Shown here: positions 44,244 to 56,933 of the stretch, piece after piece
Layout: each line of letters starts with the position of its first letter
Numbering within the stretch: the stretch's first letter is position 1
Assembly (NCBI GenBank): GCA_025667525.1
Contig: CM046875.1
Span: 290,203,147 to 290,267,146 of the forward strand
Length of the DNA stretch: 64,000 nucleotides
Source: Glebionis coronaria
Taxonomy: Eukaryota > Streptophyta > Magnoliopsida > Asterales > Asteraceae
Reading direction: 5' to 3'
Notes under the pieces: model-generated
Database searches by the model: none
The model's input: the letters and a program-made list of their open reading frames with translations, nothing else
Told to the model about the DNA's origin: nothing
Program-made: the position numbers and the translations under genes

Positions 44244-47200
44244 TGATGAGACTGCTTTTATACATAGTCTCATCGTCCAAAAAGATCTTAAAATGCATTT
44301 AATATCATCAAAATACCCATATATATGCTTGTGTTTGTTGCTTGTGTATTTTAGGTATGGATATTGAGAAAATGACGAAAGATCACAAGAATCATGCAAA
44401 AACGAACACGGGAAACGAAGCCGCACAATGAACCAAGCCCTAATGAAGACTTTCCCAAGAAAAACCCTTGAAGACTTGAAGAATTATGAAGAAGGGTCCT
44501 CCAATATGGAAGAATTGACACTTTATACCCTTGTATCTTCATAATTACAAGTTTGGTCCCTAAAGTTTGTCAAAATTACAAAAAGGGACCTCCACTTTGA
44601 AGAATTGACAAGTTTAGCCCCTCAACAAGCTAAAATGTCAACCATTATCCTCCACAAAGTCAATTATATCATGAAGTCCTTCAAAGTACAAGAAATTACA
44701 AGTTTGGTCCTTTGAAAATCCCAAAATTATAAAAAGGTCCCTTGACTTTCAACATTTGGCAAAAATGGTCCCTCATAAATGAAGACTTGGCAATTTCAGT
44801 CCTCCAAAATTCCAATCATACAAGTTAAGACCATTATCCATCAAGAAAATGCCAAATCAGTCCCTCAAGAATCACAAAATGGCAAGAATTACCCCTGAAT
44901 TCACTTTGCAAAATGTTTTGGGGCAAAAGTGTGAAGTTGGAAACTTCATTAACAAAGGAAAAGTAAAGTTGGCCAGTTTTATTGCAAATGAAAGGGTTTA
45001 AAAAGATAAGGGGGTAAACCTGGGCGACAGCACAACTTACCTAGACCACTTGGGGCTTGACACGTGCCCCACTCACCCCTCCCATCCAATCAGCTTGCAC
45101 CATTCTTCCACATCACCACTCCACTAATCCGGGTTTATTACTTTTTTAATCCTTGGCGTCTAAACACCTTTTTAAACACTAATCACCCCTAAAACAGATT
45201 AAAACCAAGTTCTTCATGTTCATAAACCAAATTAGGCATTTGCTAATTACCAACAATTAAACCTCAATATTGTGCAGATTTATGATTAAGGGTCTTGTTA
45301 AGACATCCCAAACCTTAAACATGACACCTCATCACCCCATTTGTCTCCTTGTGACTCCCCTGCTACAAGTTTATGCATACTGCCAAAAGGGTGACAACAA
45401 TGCAACGTTGGAGATTTTAGCTTACATCCTAAGCTTAATACAAACCCTTGGATACTCTTTTTACTTGCCAGCTATCACAACACAACAAAATTCGTCACAT
45501 GATTCTTCAAGAAATTCAAACAAGACAAGGGCAAATTTGGAAGTTCAAGGCTAGGGTTTCACTTCTTTTTCAGCTTTCTAGATACATTGTATGCCTATAT
45601 AAAGGCACTAGGACTTTACATTCCAACTGCTTTTGGTTTTTCCTTGTTCAACAACTTGTAAATCCTCTTTTCAATTTAATGAAATTGTGTTAAGTGTGTT
45701 GAAGAAAGACCAAGTGCCACTTATTTTTATGCTTGTTTATGTTATTTGTTCACTGAAATTGAATCTCAAAACCTGTTTTTAAGGAGAGTGCAAAAGTTTG
45801 CATTTTTCCTTCAAGCTTGATATTTTGCTAAGTTCTTGTTAAACCTTGGAATTCTTGGGCTATATGGCTGATCATAGCATCCTAATTGTGATATTAAGGT
45901 GTGGTGAGGCTTATAACTTGGGGATAATCAAGTGTGGGGTAACAAGGTTGCATCAATCAAGTTTATTTTCCAAAAAGTCACCTTTCGGTTTCGATTTTGT
46001 GCTTCTAACCTTGTTGAATCTTAGCAGGGTTGTTTGTGGAAGCTTGTGCTTGTTCTTGCTAGCACATAAGCTCATAAATTTGTGCGTGTGGATGTACATC
46101 TATGAGGTTTGCATACTTAATCCCAAAATCTGCTTAAATCTTGATTTTTGGTGATATTTGTGTGTGACTTGTGTTCTTGTGACTTTTGTGGCTTAAAACC
46201 GCTTGAATCTAATTATCTTAGTTGTTGTTGTGTTAACTTGGGTTTGGGTGGTCTTAAATCTCACTTTTGATTTGAAAAACTTGGTTTTGAAAAGTTAAAA
46301 GGGTGTTTGAGATTACCTGTTTGAAATCATTGTGTGTTATTGTGTTAGTGGATGTTTGTGTTTGTGTTTGTTATTTGTCATACACTTGTTTGAGAGTATT
46401 TTGCTGCAAGTTATTGGACTTAAACCTTGAAATCAAACAATCTGCTATAAAATCTTTGTTATTGCCTGTTTTGACCTAGGATCTTGGGAACACTTAGGGT
46501 GTATGCATGCTTAGGGATAAAAGTGGTTTAAACAAAGTCATTGTAACCTGTTTGTGAGATTTGAGGTGTTGAATCTGGCTTGTGTGTTAAATACATCAGC
46601 AAAGAGAAATCTGCTTGTGTTTAGTGTTCATCAGTAACATTCATAAGCTTGAATCATGATTTAGGCTTAAAGCCATTGCATGAAAACTGTTTAGAATTTT
46701 TTATTTGAGTTTATAATAGCTTGTGTATGCATTTGGTTGAATTTGGTTGGCTGATTATTGCTAAAACTGCTTATAAGTGCTCAACTGCTTATTGTGCTAA
46801 GTATGTGCTAGTTTTGGTGCTTTATTGATTAAACTGTATCAATTGGGTGATTGTGGTTGTGATTTTTTGATTGTTATTGACTCCTTTTGATCCAAAGATC
46901 ATTTGGGTGCCTTTGTGTAATCGGAATCTCAAAAAAAGTCACTAAAGACAAAAAGTCAAACAAGTCAAGCAGTGGAAAAAGTTTCCACTGCTCAACACCC
47001 AAAACTAGCCCCTTCTAGTGTTAATTTGAACTCATCTTATCAATAAGCTATTTTAGCTTATCCAGACTTGCAACAACTTATTTTTTGTGATAGATCTTCA
47101 TTATTTGACCCATTTGACTAGACTGGAGCTTATTGGACATTGACTTTGACTTTTTGCTAGAAAACCAACTTATTTGACTTTTACATAAGTGCTTATTTGC

Positions 47201-48488
47201 TTTTTCCAGCTTATTGAGTCAACTTATTTGAAAACTTATTGTTGGTTTTGCTTAATTAAGTCATTTGAAAGATTTAGAAACTTGAATCAGCTTTTGGGGT
47301 GGCCTAGAACTAAAAAACGACTATTTTGTCGTTTTCTGTAGATTGCTTATTGCATTTTCAGGCTTATTCCTTGGGCTTATTTCAAATTTCTTTTTACAGA
47401 AGTCTTATTTAGGACAAAAGAAGCTTGTGTGTCTAATTTGAGCTTATGACATTGGCTTATAGCTTAATGGGCCAAAAGCCCATTAAGAATAAGCTGTTTG
47501 GTATAAGCTAGCTTATTTCACACTTTCAACTTTTGGGCCTTTGGAAAAAGTTGTTTAAAATCAAATTTTGAGTCAAGTAGTGCTTTTTGGGCTTATTTGG
47601 ACCACTTTTTTATAGTGGGCTCAAATTTGGCCCAATAAGGATCTGTTTTGGGTTTAGCCCACTTTTTAGGCCCATTAAGGGTATTTAGGTAATTTCAAGT
47701 TCATTTCTGAGTTATTTAGGTTAAATTTAGCTAGTTTCCAGGTTTTTAGAATTCTTTATGATTTTTGGATTTTTAATAATATTTTAATATTATTTTATTG
47801 TTGAAAATTAAAAGTCTGTTTTTCTAAGTTTTTATACTTTTCTTAGATTGTAGACACTTAATTAGGAATTTTGCAACTTTCCAAATATTTTTAGAGTCTT
47901 TTAATTATTGTCTAGAATTAATTTAAGTTTTAATAGTTTTTAATAGTTTTTAATTGTTTAAAAATAGTTTTTAGTGGTTTTAAAATTTTGAAAAATACTT
48001 TTTAGCTTAAGTAGGTTATTTTAAAGGTTTACAAACTCTAAGATCTTGATTCGAACTTTTTATTAGTTAATATTGATTTTTAGGGCTTTAATTAGCATTA
48101 AAATGTTAATTTTTAATTAATTAAAAGGTTTTGGCAAGTTTGGATTTTTTGTAAACTCTTAGAATATTTTTGTGGGGTTTTAATGATTTTTAGGAATTTT
48201 TAGGGTAAAATTTTAATTTTAGTGCTTTTTACGGTTTTACGTGTACACCTTTTTCGTCTTAGTTTAATTCGACATCGTAACCGTCATTCTCTTCTTATCC
48301 CATTTCTATTTTTCTTTCTCACAAATATAATCACAAAGTTATCCAAATCATTACACTCATAACACACTAAGCCTCCTTGAGAACGATCCCCGTTTTGGGT
48401 CATTTGTACACGGTTTTCCTAAATCGTCGTACTCAATACTTGCCACTTTTTCTCTTTTTTCCCAAAGAGTGGTAAAACCACTAGATCA
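44244..48488 (+). repeat. ATH-B 3' LTR
   Basis: 4245 bp, uninterrupted. It starts TGATGAGACT and ends AGATCA. A perfect 9-bp inverted repeat (GATGAGACT 44245-44253, AGTCTCATC 44266-44274) sits at its start. TATA box at 45596-45604. It gives the intact version of the site where TEK entered the 5' LTR (GATTAAAACC, 45199-45208). No gene. Confidence 0.94.
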
Positions 48489-48493
48489 ATCTT
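48489..48493. repeat. Target site duplication ATCTT, right copy (ATH-B)
   Basis: One mismatch to ATCCT at 19613-19617. Following bases TAACGTG continue the ATH-A post-pol sequence. Confidence 0.85.
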
Positions 48494-49911
48494 TAACGTG
48501 TTTAAGTCAAGTTTTGCTAGGCTTTTATATACGGAACTTTAAAATGCGAAAGTCTTAACTCTGACGGGTTAAGAACAAGAACTTTTCGCAAGTTTCTATA
48601 ATTGATCCTACAGAGTCGTTTATCAAGGGAACTTTAAAATGCGAATTCTAAACTTGAAAAAAGTCTAAGAGTTTGCAAGATCCTATAGATGACTCGGAAA
48701 CCCAAAACTTTGATTTAATTGGCTAAGCATCCACGAATCTCATTCCTTGAGATTTTAAATTGTGGAGAACGAGAGATGATAGAGTCAATTATAAGTTTGG
48801 TATTCTTTCGTGAATTTATGTGAGTTAATTATAAGCTTTTTCACCCATCGCTTGTTGATATATATATTTGCGATAAATAAGGTTGTACGATTTGAAAAGT
48901 TACTTAGCTTCTAGCTGAAGATCGTTTAAAAGTTGCTTGGTATTAATTAGAGTTCATAGCCAAGGCATAACTTATTGAAGCGGGATGCGAAGATTGGCGA
49001 GTCCAAAAAGGTCCTAACAAGACATGAGGGCTACATTTTGTTGCTAAAGATCCAAAGTGATGTGAAGAATCATTTATCAAAAATCAATATGAAGGATCGA
49101 GACACACGACGAAAAGCAAATACTCCCCTAATGATCATGGAGAAGTCTATCCAAAAAGGCCCTAACAAGGTATGAGGATTAATAGATCCAAGTCCTAAAA
49201 GGAGGCGGATCATTGTATATCAAAATCCAAAATAAAGATTGAGAAAAATGAAGAAGTCGTGGTCCAAATATGAAGAATCTCTCAAAAAACTTCAAGTGAA
49301 GAAATTCCTATTATGAAGAGAAGACCATAATTTCAAGAACGTCTCTCAAGATTTGAAGTATGAAGTCGCTGCCAAATATCGGTCCGAGAAAGGTCTCAAA
49401 TCGTGAAGAGAGTTATGCCAAGATATGAACTTTAAGAGGTCCCGAGAAGCAGTTTTAAAAGATTTTGCCCTTTAGCTAACTATTGATTCAATCGTCCCAC
49501 TTTATTTTCGGCCTAAATAAACTATCGAAATAAGTCAAACAATGCATCCTCGTGATCATTCAAGACAATCATAAAATATAAGAGATACACCTAGGAATAA
49601 GGGAGTCTAAGTAAATAATTGGGCCACATGAGTTCGTGTTAGTTGGCTAACTTATAATAACAATGATCTCATTTTTAAGCTTGGTATGGGGAACGTGAAA
49701 CTTGAGGATGATAAACATTCATGACAGCCAAAACCCCAATATAAGTCTTTGATTTCTTTACTTATTTTGTACATATTTTTATCTCTTAGTTTCCTTAAAA
49801 GTTTAGTATTTAATAAAGGCCAAGGTGGGTTATTTATAATGAAAAATGTAAAACGTGCTTTGTAACTAATGCATTGCATGAGGGCATTGCAATGGTCAAG
49901 TGTAAGGGATT
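48494..49911 (+). other. ATH-A post-pol non-coding region, second part, with polypurine tract
   Basis: It continues 18982-19617 after the insertion and aligns on the reverse strand with ATH-C 59170-60545. No gene is supported. An ORF at 48975-49175 is not kept in ATH-C. The run AAGTGTAAGGGATT (49898-49911) just before the 3' LTR is the polypurine tract. Confidence 0.82.
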
Positions 49912-51621
49912 TGGTAGGTGTGAAAACACCCATCCTTTTACCACTTAACTATAATAATAACCAAGCCAAAACGTGTATTTTATGTCGTAAATGTCAGAAT
50001 TATGCGTGGTTTGTGTTTTTATTTTGTTTTAGGACCAAAAGATGAAAAAGGAAGAATACACGGGCTTTCACGGGCTTTTATCGATGAAAACGAGAAAAGA
50101 CGAAGTCAAAAGATCAAGAGTGCAAAAAGTAAGGAAGTCGAAGGCCTATTCTGAAGACTTATCAAAGAAAAAGTCTAAAGACGGAAGTTTAATGAAGTCG
50201 AAGAACTCAAGTCTAATTATTGAAGAAATTATAAGGCAACTTCAATTTATGTCGACAAATCCCGAGACGACGTCGAGAAAGACAAATAATTTAAATCGAG
50301 TCGAGACATGAAGAAAGAAAAGGGAAGCAACATATGCACCTCCCCACCTCCTATATATACCCTCCTAATGACACATTAGGAGGGTGTTAGTTAATTAGTT
50401 CATTTTCAATTTTAGTAGTTTAGTTTTTAAAGAGAGAAAGTGTTTAACTTTCTCTCAATAGGAAAATTTCATCTTTTATTTCTTTCTTGTGTGAATCAAA
50501 TATTTACTTTTAAAAAGTTTAATCTTGTTTTGCTCTTAATCTTCTTCTACCTTTCTGTATTTTTAAGTTGATTTTTGATTCGTTATCATCTTGATCTTTG
50601 ATTTAGTTTCATCTAGATGTTTATGTGATTAAAAAGTTTATCTTTTTATTCATCTTTAAGTTTTAATATAAATTGAGCTTTGAGCTTATCATGCTTATTG
50701 GCTTATTTTGTATTTAGCTTATTTGTGTTAAAGTTTTCATAAAGTTTTTGTCTTTTTAAAGTTTGATTTAAAAATTGCTTATTTAATGTTTTGATAAGTT
50801 CTTATTCGTGCTTATTACCCCTTTTATCTTATAATTAGTAAAGTTTTGAATAGTGCTTATTAAGACATTGCTTATTTGGTTTTGCTTTTCACGAAGTGCA
50901 AGTCATCGGAAAAGGGTAAACCCCTTTCAGACTGTTCATTCCGATTAGGGGTTTATATAGTCCGACACTATTATTCCGATCACAGGATCGGAAAAGGGTT
51001 TTGCTTTCCGATCTGGATTCCGACGAGGGTACTTGTTTGATATTCCGATTGGCCTTGTTTTCCAGTATTCCGGTAGTGCGTCTTGTATTCCGACAGATTA
51101 TTCTGACGGTGTGTTTTTCATCATTCCGATAGCTTCGATTTTCATTATTCTGACAGAAGTGACACTGATATTCCGATTGAGTGGATTCCGATTACATTTC
51201 GACAAAGACATTCCGACGAGGATCATTCTGCCACATTCCGATCGGATTCCGATAGGACATTCCGACGACATTATTTTTTTTAGTTTTATAAAGTTTTTAT
51301 GTTTCAAACGTAAGTTTTTTTTTCAAATTTTTACTTAGTGTTGTTTTTAAACAAGTTTTGTCTTAGTTTAATTTTACTTTATTCTATCTTTAAAATTTAT
51401 TCTTAATTAGATTTTAATCACTTTAATCCTTTTGATATTTTTTAAGCCTTCCTTCTTGTTTGTTTAACTTGTCATTTTATTAGAAATAGATATATTCAAA
51501 CTCCCCCTTTTAGTGACCATTACCGACTATTCCATCATTAACCGTAATCAATTAGATTAGATACCGAGAACGATATCAAGTATAAAAATGCTAAAGCAAG
51601 CTAAGAAAAAGTCATGTATTA
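49912..51621 (+). repeat. ATH-A 3' LTR
   Basis: 1710 bp, starting TGGTAGGTG and ending GTATTA. TATA plus hairpin are conserved (50360-50384), and a TTCCGA array lies at about 50907-51268. Over the first 290 bp I count about 18 differences to the 5' LTR (roughly 6%). Confidence 0.93.
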
Positions 51622-51626
51622 GGCTG
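51622..51626. repeat. Target site duplication GGCTG, right copy (ATH-A)
   Basis: Matches 11455-11459. The sequence then continues into the SIRE-B RT on the minus strand. Confidence 0.93.
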
Positions 51627-51907
51627 CATAACATAAACCTCCTCTGCTATTATGCCATAAAGAAAAGCACTCTTCACATCCATTTGATAAACTGTGAAGC
51701 CCATGCAAGAAGCTTAGGCTACAAAAATCCTTATTGCTTTAACCCTTGCAACAAGTGCAATAACCTCTTCATAGTCTATCCCTTCTTCTTGTGTATAGCC
51801 TTGAGGAACTAAACGTGCCTTGTTTCTAACCACAGTTCATCTCTCATCCTTTTTTTTTCTAAGAACCCATCTTGTCCCTATAGGTCTGACATATATGGGA
51901 CAATCAA
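51627..51907 (-). pseudogene. SIRE-B reverse transcriptase, N-terminal part
   Basis: Read on the minus strand, the segment shows [38 protein letters not shown], and MDVKSAFLYG with the first catalytic Asp, ending at EEVYVMQP where ATH-A entered. A TGA after KKDER and a TAA before ASCMGF interrupt it. Compared with SIRE-A, about 53 bp is missing at its start (51908-51930 side), covering the KEPNWVEAMQDELH equivalent. Confidence 0.88.
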
Positions 51908-52660
51908 CTAGCTCCCAAACATCTTGAATAAAAAACTGGTGAGAGCATCAAATATCTTCTTGGGTTCCTGTTGTGACAGAAAACAAGCAAATAAACATGC
52001 CTGAACAAGAGGGGTGTCAACCTTCTTAGGGATATTGGCAATAAAAACTACATGATTCTGATGAGATCTTCTGGTTTGAACAGGAGACATCATATCACTA
52101 ATGATTAGAGAATAAGGATGATTCTTTATAGTAGATGTAAGGACTCCTCCTTCAATAATTATGGTGTCTTCAATTTCAGTCTCCAAGTTGCCAATATCAT
52201 CTTCTATTTCTCCTCCATCATCACTTGAATGAAGCTCTCCATGTATAGTGGAAGGTTCACCTTGTTCAAAAACACTGGAAGAGAATAAATGGTCAAAAGA
52301 GTTATTAACGCCTGAATTAGGGCTGTCAACGTTTGAGCCATCAACGCCTGAATTTGGCCTGTCAGCGCCAGATTTTCCTTTTTTAGCGCTTGAAGATTCA
52401 TGTATGTTTTCGTCAACAGGTGTTTCTTGTGGACCACCTTTTTCCTTTCCAGCAGCAGCAGCAGCAACTGCATCTGTCCAAATAGGAATTGTAACATACT
52501 CAAGTATTGGAGCTGATTTGTCTGCATGTGATCCTACCTCCTTATCAACCTGTATACCTGAAATTTCAACAACTGGTTCTTCCAAAACATTTGAATTCAC
52601 CTTCACAATGTCTTGATTAGTAATAGTTATATAATTTAAGGTTCTAGATAAAGGTTCCAA
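51908..52660 (-). pseudogene. SIRE-B acidic spacer between integrase and RT
   Basis: A 250-codon open stretch homologous to SIRE-A 2506-3136. It has VEISGIQVDKE near the start, an Ala run, SGADRPNSGVDGSNV heptads from a 21-bp array, an acidic middle (DDGGEIEDDIGNLETEIED) and PVQTRRSHQNH near the end. It probably forms a flexible linker in the polyprotein. The last residues are out of register because of the 53-bp loss. Confidence 0.78.
52306..52388 (-). repeat. 21-bp array in the SIRE-B integrase-RT spacer (5 units)
   Basis: Cores at 52306, 52327, 52342, 52363 and 52384, with spacings 21, 15, 21 and 21. The 15-bp step is the same irregularity as in the LTR array (5899 to 5914). Confidence 0.88.
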
Positions 52661-54023
52661 GTCAAATAATCAATTTGGTCCACTCTCAAGATCACTAGGT
52701 TTACTTTCTAAAAACCTAACATGTACCTTCTCAAGTATACGTTTTTTCTTCTTCAGGTAAACCCTATATCCTCTACTCTACACTGAATAGCCCATAAAGT
52801 AGCCTTCATCACCTTTAGCACTAAACTTACCTAAGGCATCACTAGTATCTAGTACAACTACATGACATCCAAAGGTCTAAGAAAACCAATATTAGGTTTT
52901 CTATTCCAAAATAGCTCATAAGGTGCCTTATTGTGGATTTTGTTGATCAATGCCCTATTCTGAACATAACAGGCTATGTTCACAGCCTTAGCCCAAAATG
53001 AAATGGGAAAGTGAGCATCAGCCAACATTGTCCTAGCTGCTTCTATGAGTGTTCTATTCTTCCTTTCAGCTACCCTATTTTGTTGTGGGGTTCTAGCTAC
53101 ACTAAACTTTCTAGTAATCCCTTTATTAGTACAGAAGCCATCTAACAGCTTATTTCTAAACTCACCACCATTATCACTTCTAAGGATTTTAACCTCATTT
53201 CCAGTTTTCTTTTCAATTTGGGTAATAAAGTTAATCAAAACATCAGCAGTTTCAATTTTCAAAGCCAAAAAGAAAGTCCAAGTAAATCTAGAAAAATCAT
53301 CAGTTATGACAAAACAAAAAGATTTACCATTTAAGCTTTATATATTAGTTGGACCAAACAAGTCCATGTGCAGCAAGAGAAGTCGTTTAGAACTAGAATG
53401 CACAAGTTTAGACTTAAAGGAGACTTTGTGATGTTTGCCTTTAAGGCATGCAACACAAGAGTGGTCATTGTGGAAAGCCTTTTCAGGCAAACCATCAACT
53501 AAACCATCTCTCACAAGTCTATTTATGTTATTAAAATTTATGTGCCCTAACATTTTGTGCCAAAGATTACTCTCATTAACTGAAGCCTTAGCATATAGAC
53601 ATGACAGATTTTTATTTATCCTAATTCCATTAAGATTCACATTATAAATGTCCTTATGCCTAGGTGTTCTATAATCAATGAATTTCTCGTCAGGTGATTT
53701 AAAATCTTTGCTTAACACCAAGCATTCAGTATCAGTGAAAAGAACCTTATTTTTGTTATCACAAACTTGTGATACACTAAAATGATTATAATCAAGTTCT
53801 TTTACCAGAAATACGTTTTCAAAACGCAAATTGTTGGTGATAAGAGTGCCTTTGCCAGTAATAGTTCCATATCCTCCTCCAAAGTACACTTTGTCACCAT
53901 CCATAATGGGGGTAAAGTTGGTCAAATAATCTTCCTTCCACGTCATGTGCCTAGAGCAACCACTATCCCAATAGCCATGATCATTAACCCGCTTTTGACT
54001 GCCCTACACATAAAGCAAACAAA
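52661..54023 (-). pseudogene. SIRE-B protease end and integrase
   Basis: The protease active site YWDSGCSRHMT lies just upstream of the open frame 53338-53946, in the same frame, and D-S-G is intact. Integrase follows: zinc finger (HKMLGH with CVACLKGK), LHMDLFGP (Asp 1), then a TAA at 53338-53340 after GPTNI. The next frame, 52858-53268, has LRSDNGGEFRN (Asp 2) and RVAERKNRTLIEAARTML (Glu). A frameshift at 52858, where GCHVV should follow, and further stops lead into the spacer. All three catalytic residues are present, but the frame is broken at least twice. Confidence 0.9.
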
Positions 54024-55817
54024 TTAGTTTTCTTTGGGAACCCAAGCCCGAGCAGAATTGGACTCATTTGGTTGTTCAACAAGAACTGATTTAATCCTTA
54101 TAGCAACCCCTTGTTCATCCCTTTTTGGATTAAACACCCAGTTAACCCCAATTGGTTTAGTTATGACCTTTGAAATATAATGAAATCTGTTACAGGTCAT
54201 AGAAATCCCATCTGAATTAGGGGTTTGGTCTTGTGTGGGTCTCCAAGTTAAGCTATAAGAAGCTTTAGACCCTTTTCCCTTTGGTTGAAAGTATTTGGCA
54301 TTACTTGGTCTAACAGTGTTGGAAACATTCCTTGCAAAGTTAAAATTGTTCTTGACAACGTTGAAATTACCCTTGTCAGCGCCAAAACTAGGGTTTTCTA
54401 TAGGAAACCATTGTTTGTTAGACCATGTATTTGTCTTTTCAAAAGGTCTTTGTCCATAAGTATTAGACCCTATAGTAAAGAATAGAGCTGGTCTAATGAC
54501 TTGTGGACTTTGCTGGGCAAAAGGTTTTGGTTTGACCATCGTTGACTTTCTATCAGCGTTGACCTTTGAAGCATTGACACACTTATAAGCCAAATGTGAA
54601 AAACTTCCACAAGTATAACAAGCTTTTCTAGACATAACTCTAGGTCTAGATGAAAAGAAACATATCCCATTATCACTAACTTGACTTTTTGGTGACCTAG
54701 GTTTTCTATACATTTCTACATATTTAATACTAGGTTTTCTATCAACGTTTAAGCCAAGGTCAACAGTCTTTCCAGTAGTAGGGTTGGTCACTTTTATGGG
54801 TGATGACTCATTTGGGATTTCACTAAGCATGCCACCTTTAACAAACAAAGTAGGATTAGCTTTCTTCCATTGGTCCAAATCTGTCAATTTCTGCTTATAA
54901 TCCTCTACTGGAGTAAGAACTCTAGGTGGAGGAATAAATTCCTTTTCTTGGAGTTCTAGAATACCAGTCCAAGACAAATCCTTTCTAAGGACACCATAGA
55001 AGTTCCTAGCAGGTGGTGGAACACCAGCATACTCTTTCATCCCAATCCCAGTCATATCCCTAGAATCCCTTTGTTCACTAACACATTTTTCTAGGGTTTT
55101 AGAAGCTTTATCAAATCTTTGAATTTTAAGTCCTACATTATCTTTGTTTTTAATGGCCTCATCCAACTCAGCTTGTATAACACCTTTGGATCTCTCCAAG
55201 ATGTCCCTTACCTCAATACCAGCATTGAGGTCATGCGTCAAAACATTGAATTGATCTTTTAGGTCAAGCTCCATTTTCTTATATTCAGCCACAGTCTTTT
55301 CAGTTTGAACAAGTGCAAGTTGATAACTAGATAACTTGCATTTTTCATCAAAAACATTCGATTTTAACTTTAAAATTTCTTTATTAAGTTTTTTAGTGTT
55401 TAAATGACAACCTTTACTACAAAATACATCATCATATACCTCATCGTCTGATGAAGATGAAGAATGTTCCATGAGGGCATAGTGAACATGCTCTTCTTCC
55501 TTCTTTTCTGCAACCAAGGCTTTGTTCTCTTCCACATATTTGGCCAAAAAGATCCAGTCCCAGCCAACACCATCAATCTCTTGCATGGCAACCATAACCT
55601 TTGTATCTTCAACCTTGATGATTTGGCTTGAAGGCTTTCCAACATCAGATCTTCTTGGAGATCTGCATTCTCTCATAAAGTGACCCATTCTATGGCAATT
55701 GTAACACTCAACTTTGGATTTATCAAACCCAACAGTGTCTTTAGCATTAAAGGTCATCTTCTTCCTGAATCTCCTATTCCATCTATGTCCCTTATGCTTG
55801 CAAGTTCCATATTTCAC
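54024..55817 (-). pseudogene. SIRE-B Gag, C-terminal two thirds
   Basis: A 597-codon open frame. It begins in a shifted frame, then has the first zinc knuckle CYNCHRMGHFMREC, an acidic segment (HSSSSSDDEVYDDV) and a long charged helical region (LNKEILKLKSNVFDEKCKLS, VAEYKKMELDLKDQ) suggesting coiled coil. The conserved IPPPRVLTPVEDYKQKL and LDQWKKANPTLFVKGG stretches follow, with a second knuckle CYTCGSFSHLAYKC, and it ends WVPKEN. Two zinc knuckles and a long C-terminal extension are typical of SIRE-type Gag. Its frame is joined to the N-terminal part only through a stop and shift near 55814. Confidence 0.9.
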
Positions 55818-56824
55818 TTTATGTCCATCTCCTCCAAATGCTCATCACTAATTTGCTCAAGGTCCTCATATGTAATCACTAAACCATCAGGCAATGAAGC
55901 AATGTATGCACACACTGTATCAAGATCAATACCAGCAAGCTTAACTCTTGGTGAGTCAAAATTGTATGTGTCAGCGTCTGAATGTGAGGCGCTCACAAAG
56001 CTTGATCCAACGTTGATACAAGGTGATCTAGTAACAGGGTGCATGTATGATTCCGTTTGATCAAACTGACCTTCACTATGTGAGAAGAAGGCCATATTTC
56101 CATTGGTAGATTTGCTTCCTTGATCCAAAAGTATTTCACTCTCTACAATCTTCAAATTATTGTAGACGTCATCATAAGTGTAACTTTTGTGAGAATTATT
56201 AGCAATCATAAACCTTGCTTCAATCTTCCATGCATCACCAAGACCTTTAAGGAAAGTGGTAATGATATCAGCATCATCATGCACTGTTCCCATAAACGAC
56301 AATTTGCTTGTGATGTCAAGAAGTCTGCTTCTCACCCCATTTAGCTTTTCATTGGGAAGAGCTTTGAACACAACATACTCATGCAAGAGTTGCTTCTTTT
56401 TCTCTGAGGCGGTATCATCATTACCATAATAAGTGACTTGAAGGGCTGCCCAAAGCTCTTTAACTGACTCATAACCTCTATACTTGTGCTGATTAGCTGG
56501 TCCCAAAGAAATATTGAGGATGCTTAGAGTTTTCATGTCATTCCTTCTCTTTGCAATGTCCTTAGTTGAGACAACTCTCCCATCTGTAGGTTTTTCTCTT
56601 CGATCACCTTCACTTAAGCTTGGAATTGATCTTAAAGTAATAGTTTCTTGAATCATGTCAGCCTTATCGAATGTGTTTCCATATTCAATAATTTCCCATA
56701 GGGTGTGGTCATGGATTTGAAGGTACTGCTCAAAATTGAACTTCCATAGCTCAAAGTTGTCTGGGTCTAGCATGGGGATTTTTAGGTGGTGGCTTGAGGA
56801 GGAGGTCAACTCTGGAGTAGACAT
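55814..56824 (-). pseudogene. SIRE-B Gag, N-terminal capsid part
   Basis: The 336-codon frame starts at the ATG at 56822-56824, 110 bp after the LTR. The copia Gag domain (UBN2 type) shows NFELWKFNFEQYLQIHDHTL, SVKELWAALQVTYYGN, KKKQLLHEYVVFKALPNEKL and ITTFLKGLGDAWKIEARF. It ends ITYEDLEQISDEHLEEMDIK-stop, where TGA stands for an expected Trp codon. Upstream distance and the PBS support this start. It is otherwise free of lesions. Confidence 0.92.
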
Positions 56825-56919
56825 GTTGTCTGGTTTCTAGGGTTTCTTGAAAATATATGGTTTATGGCGATTTAGGGTTTTTAGTGTATTGTGTTCTTTA
56901 GATCAAAGTTCCTCAACAA

Positions 56920-56931
56920 GATCTGATACCA
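56920..56931 (-). other. SIRE-B primer binding site
   Basis: TGGTATCAGATC on the minus strand, two bases inside the 5' LTR end. This is the common plant copia site for initiator tRNA-Met. Confidence 0.92.
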
Positions 56932-56933
56932 CT

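Larger units (their letters stand above)
19618..48488 (+). mobile_element. ATH-B: Athila-like Ty3/gypsy element with 4.2 kb LTRs, split by TEK
   Basis: The 5' LTR is 19618-36099 including the TEK insertion, about 4246 bp without it. The 3' LTR is 44244-48488 (4245 bp). The primer binding site (36103-36120), gag-pol order, and the purine-rich tract before 44244 are all in place. Total length without TEK is about 16.6 kb. Over the first 350 bp I count about 12 LTR differences (roughly 3.4%). Coding regions carry many stops and one loss of a catalytic Asp, so it is not autonomous now. Confidence 0.95.
11460..51621 (+). mobile_element. ATH-A: Athila-like Ty3/gypsy element, split by ATH-B
   Basis: The LTRs (11460-13147 and 49912-51621), a primer binding site typical of Athila (TGGCGCCGCTGCCGG), gag-protease-RT-RNase H-integrase order and a polypurine tract before the 3' LTR define it. 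Without the ATH-B insert (19618-48493) it is about 11.3 kb. Gag has the Athila FFPPS/NAAAG-type pattern (here RYFPPS and NVAAGG). No envelope-like ORF is found after pol. The gag frame is open for 756 codons, while pol has several frameshifts and stops. Confidence 0.95.
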
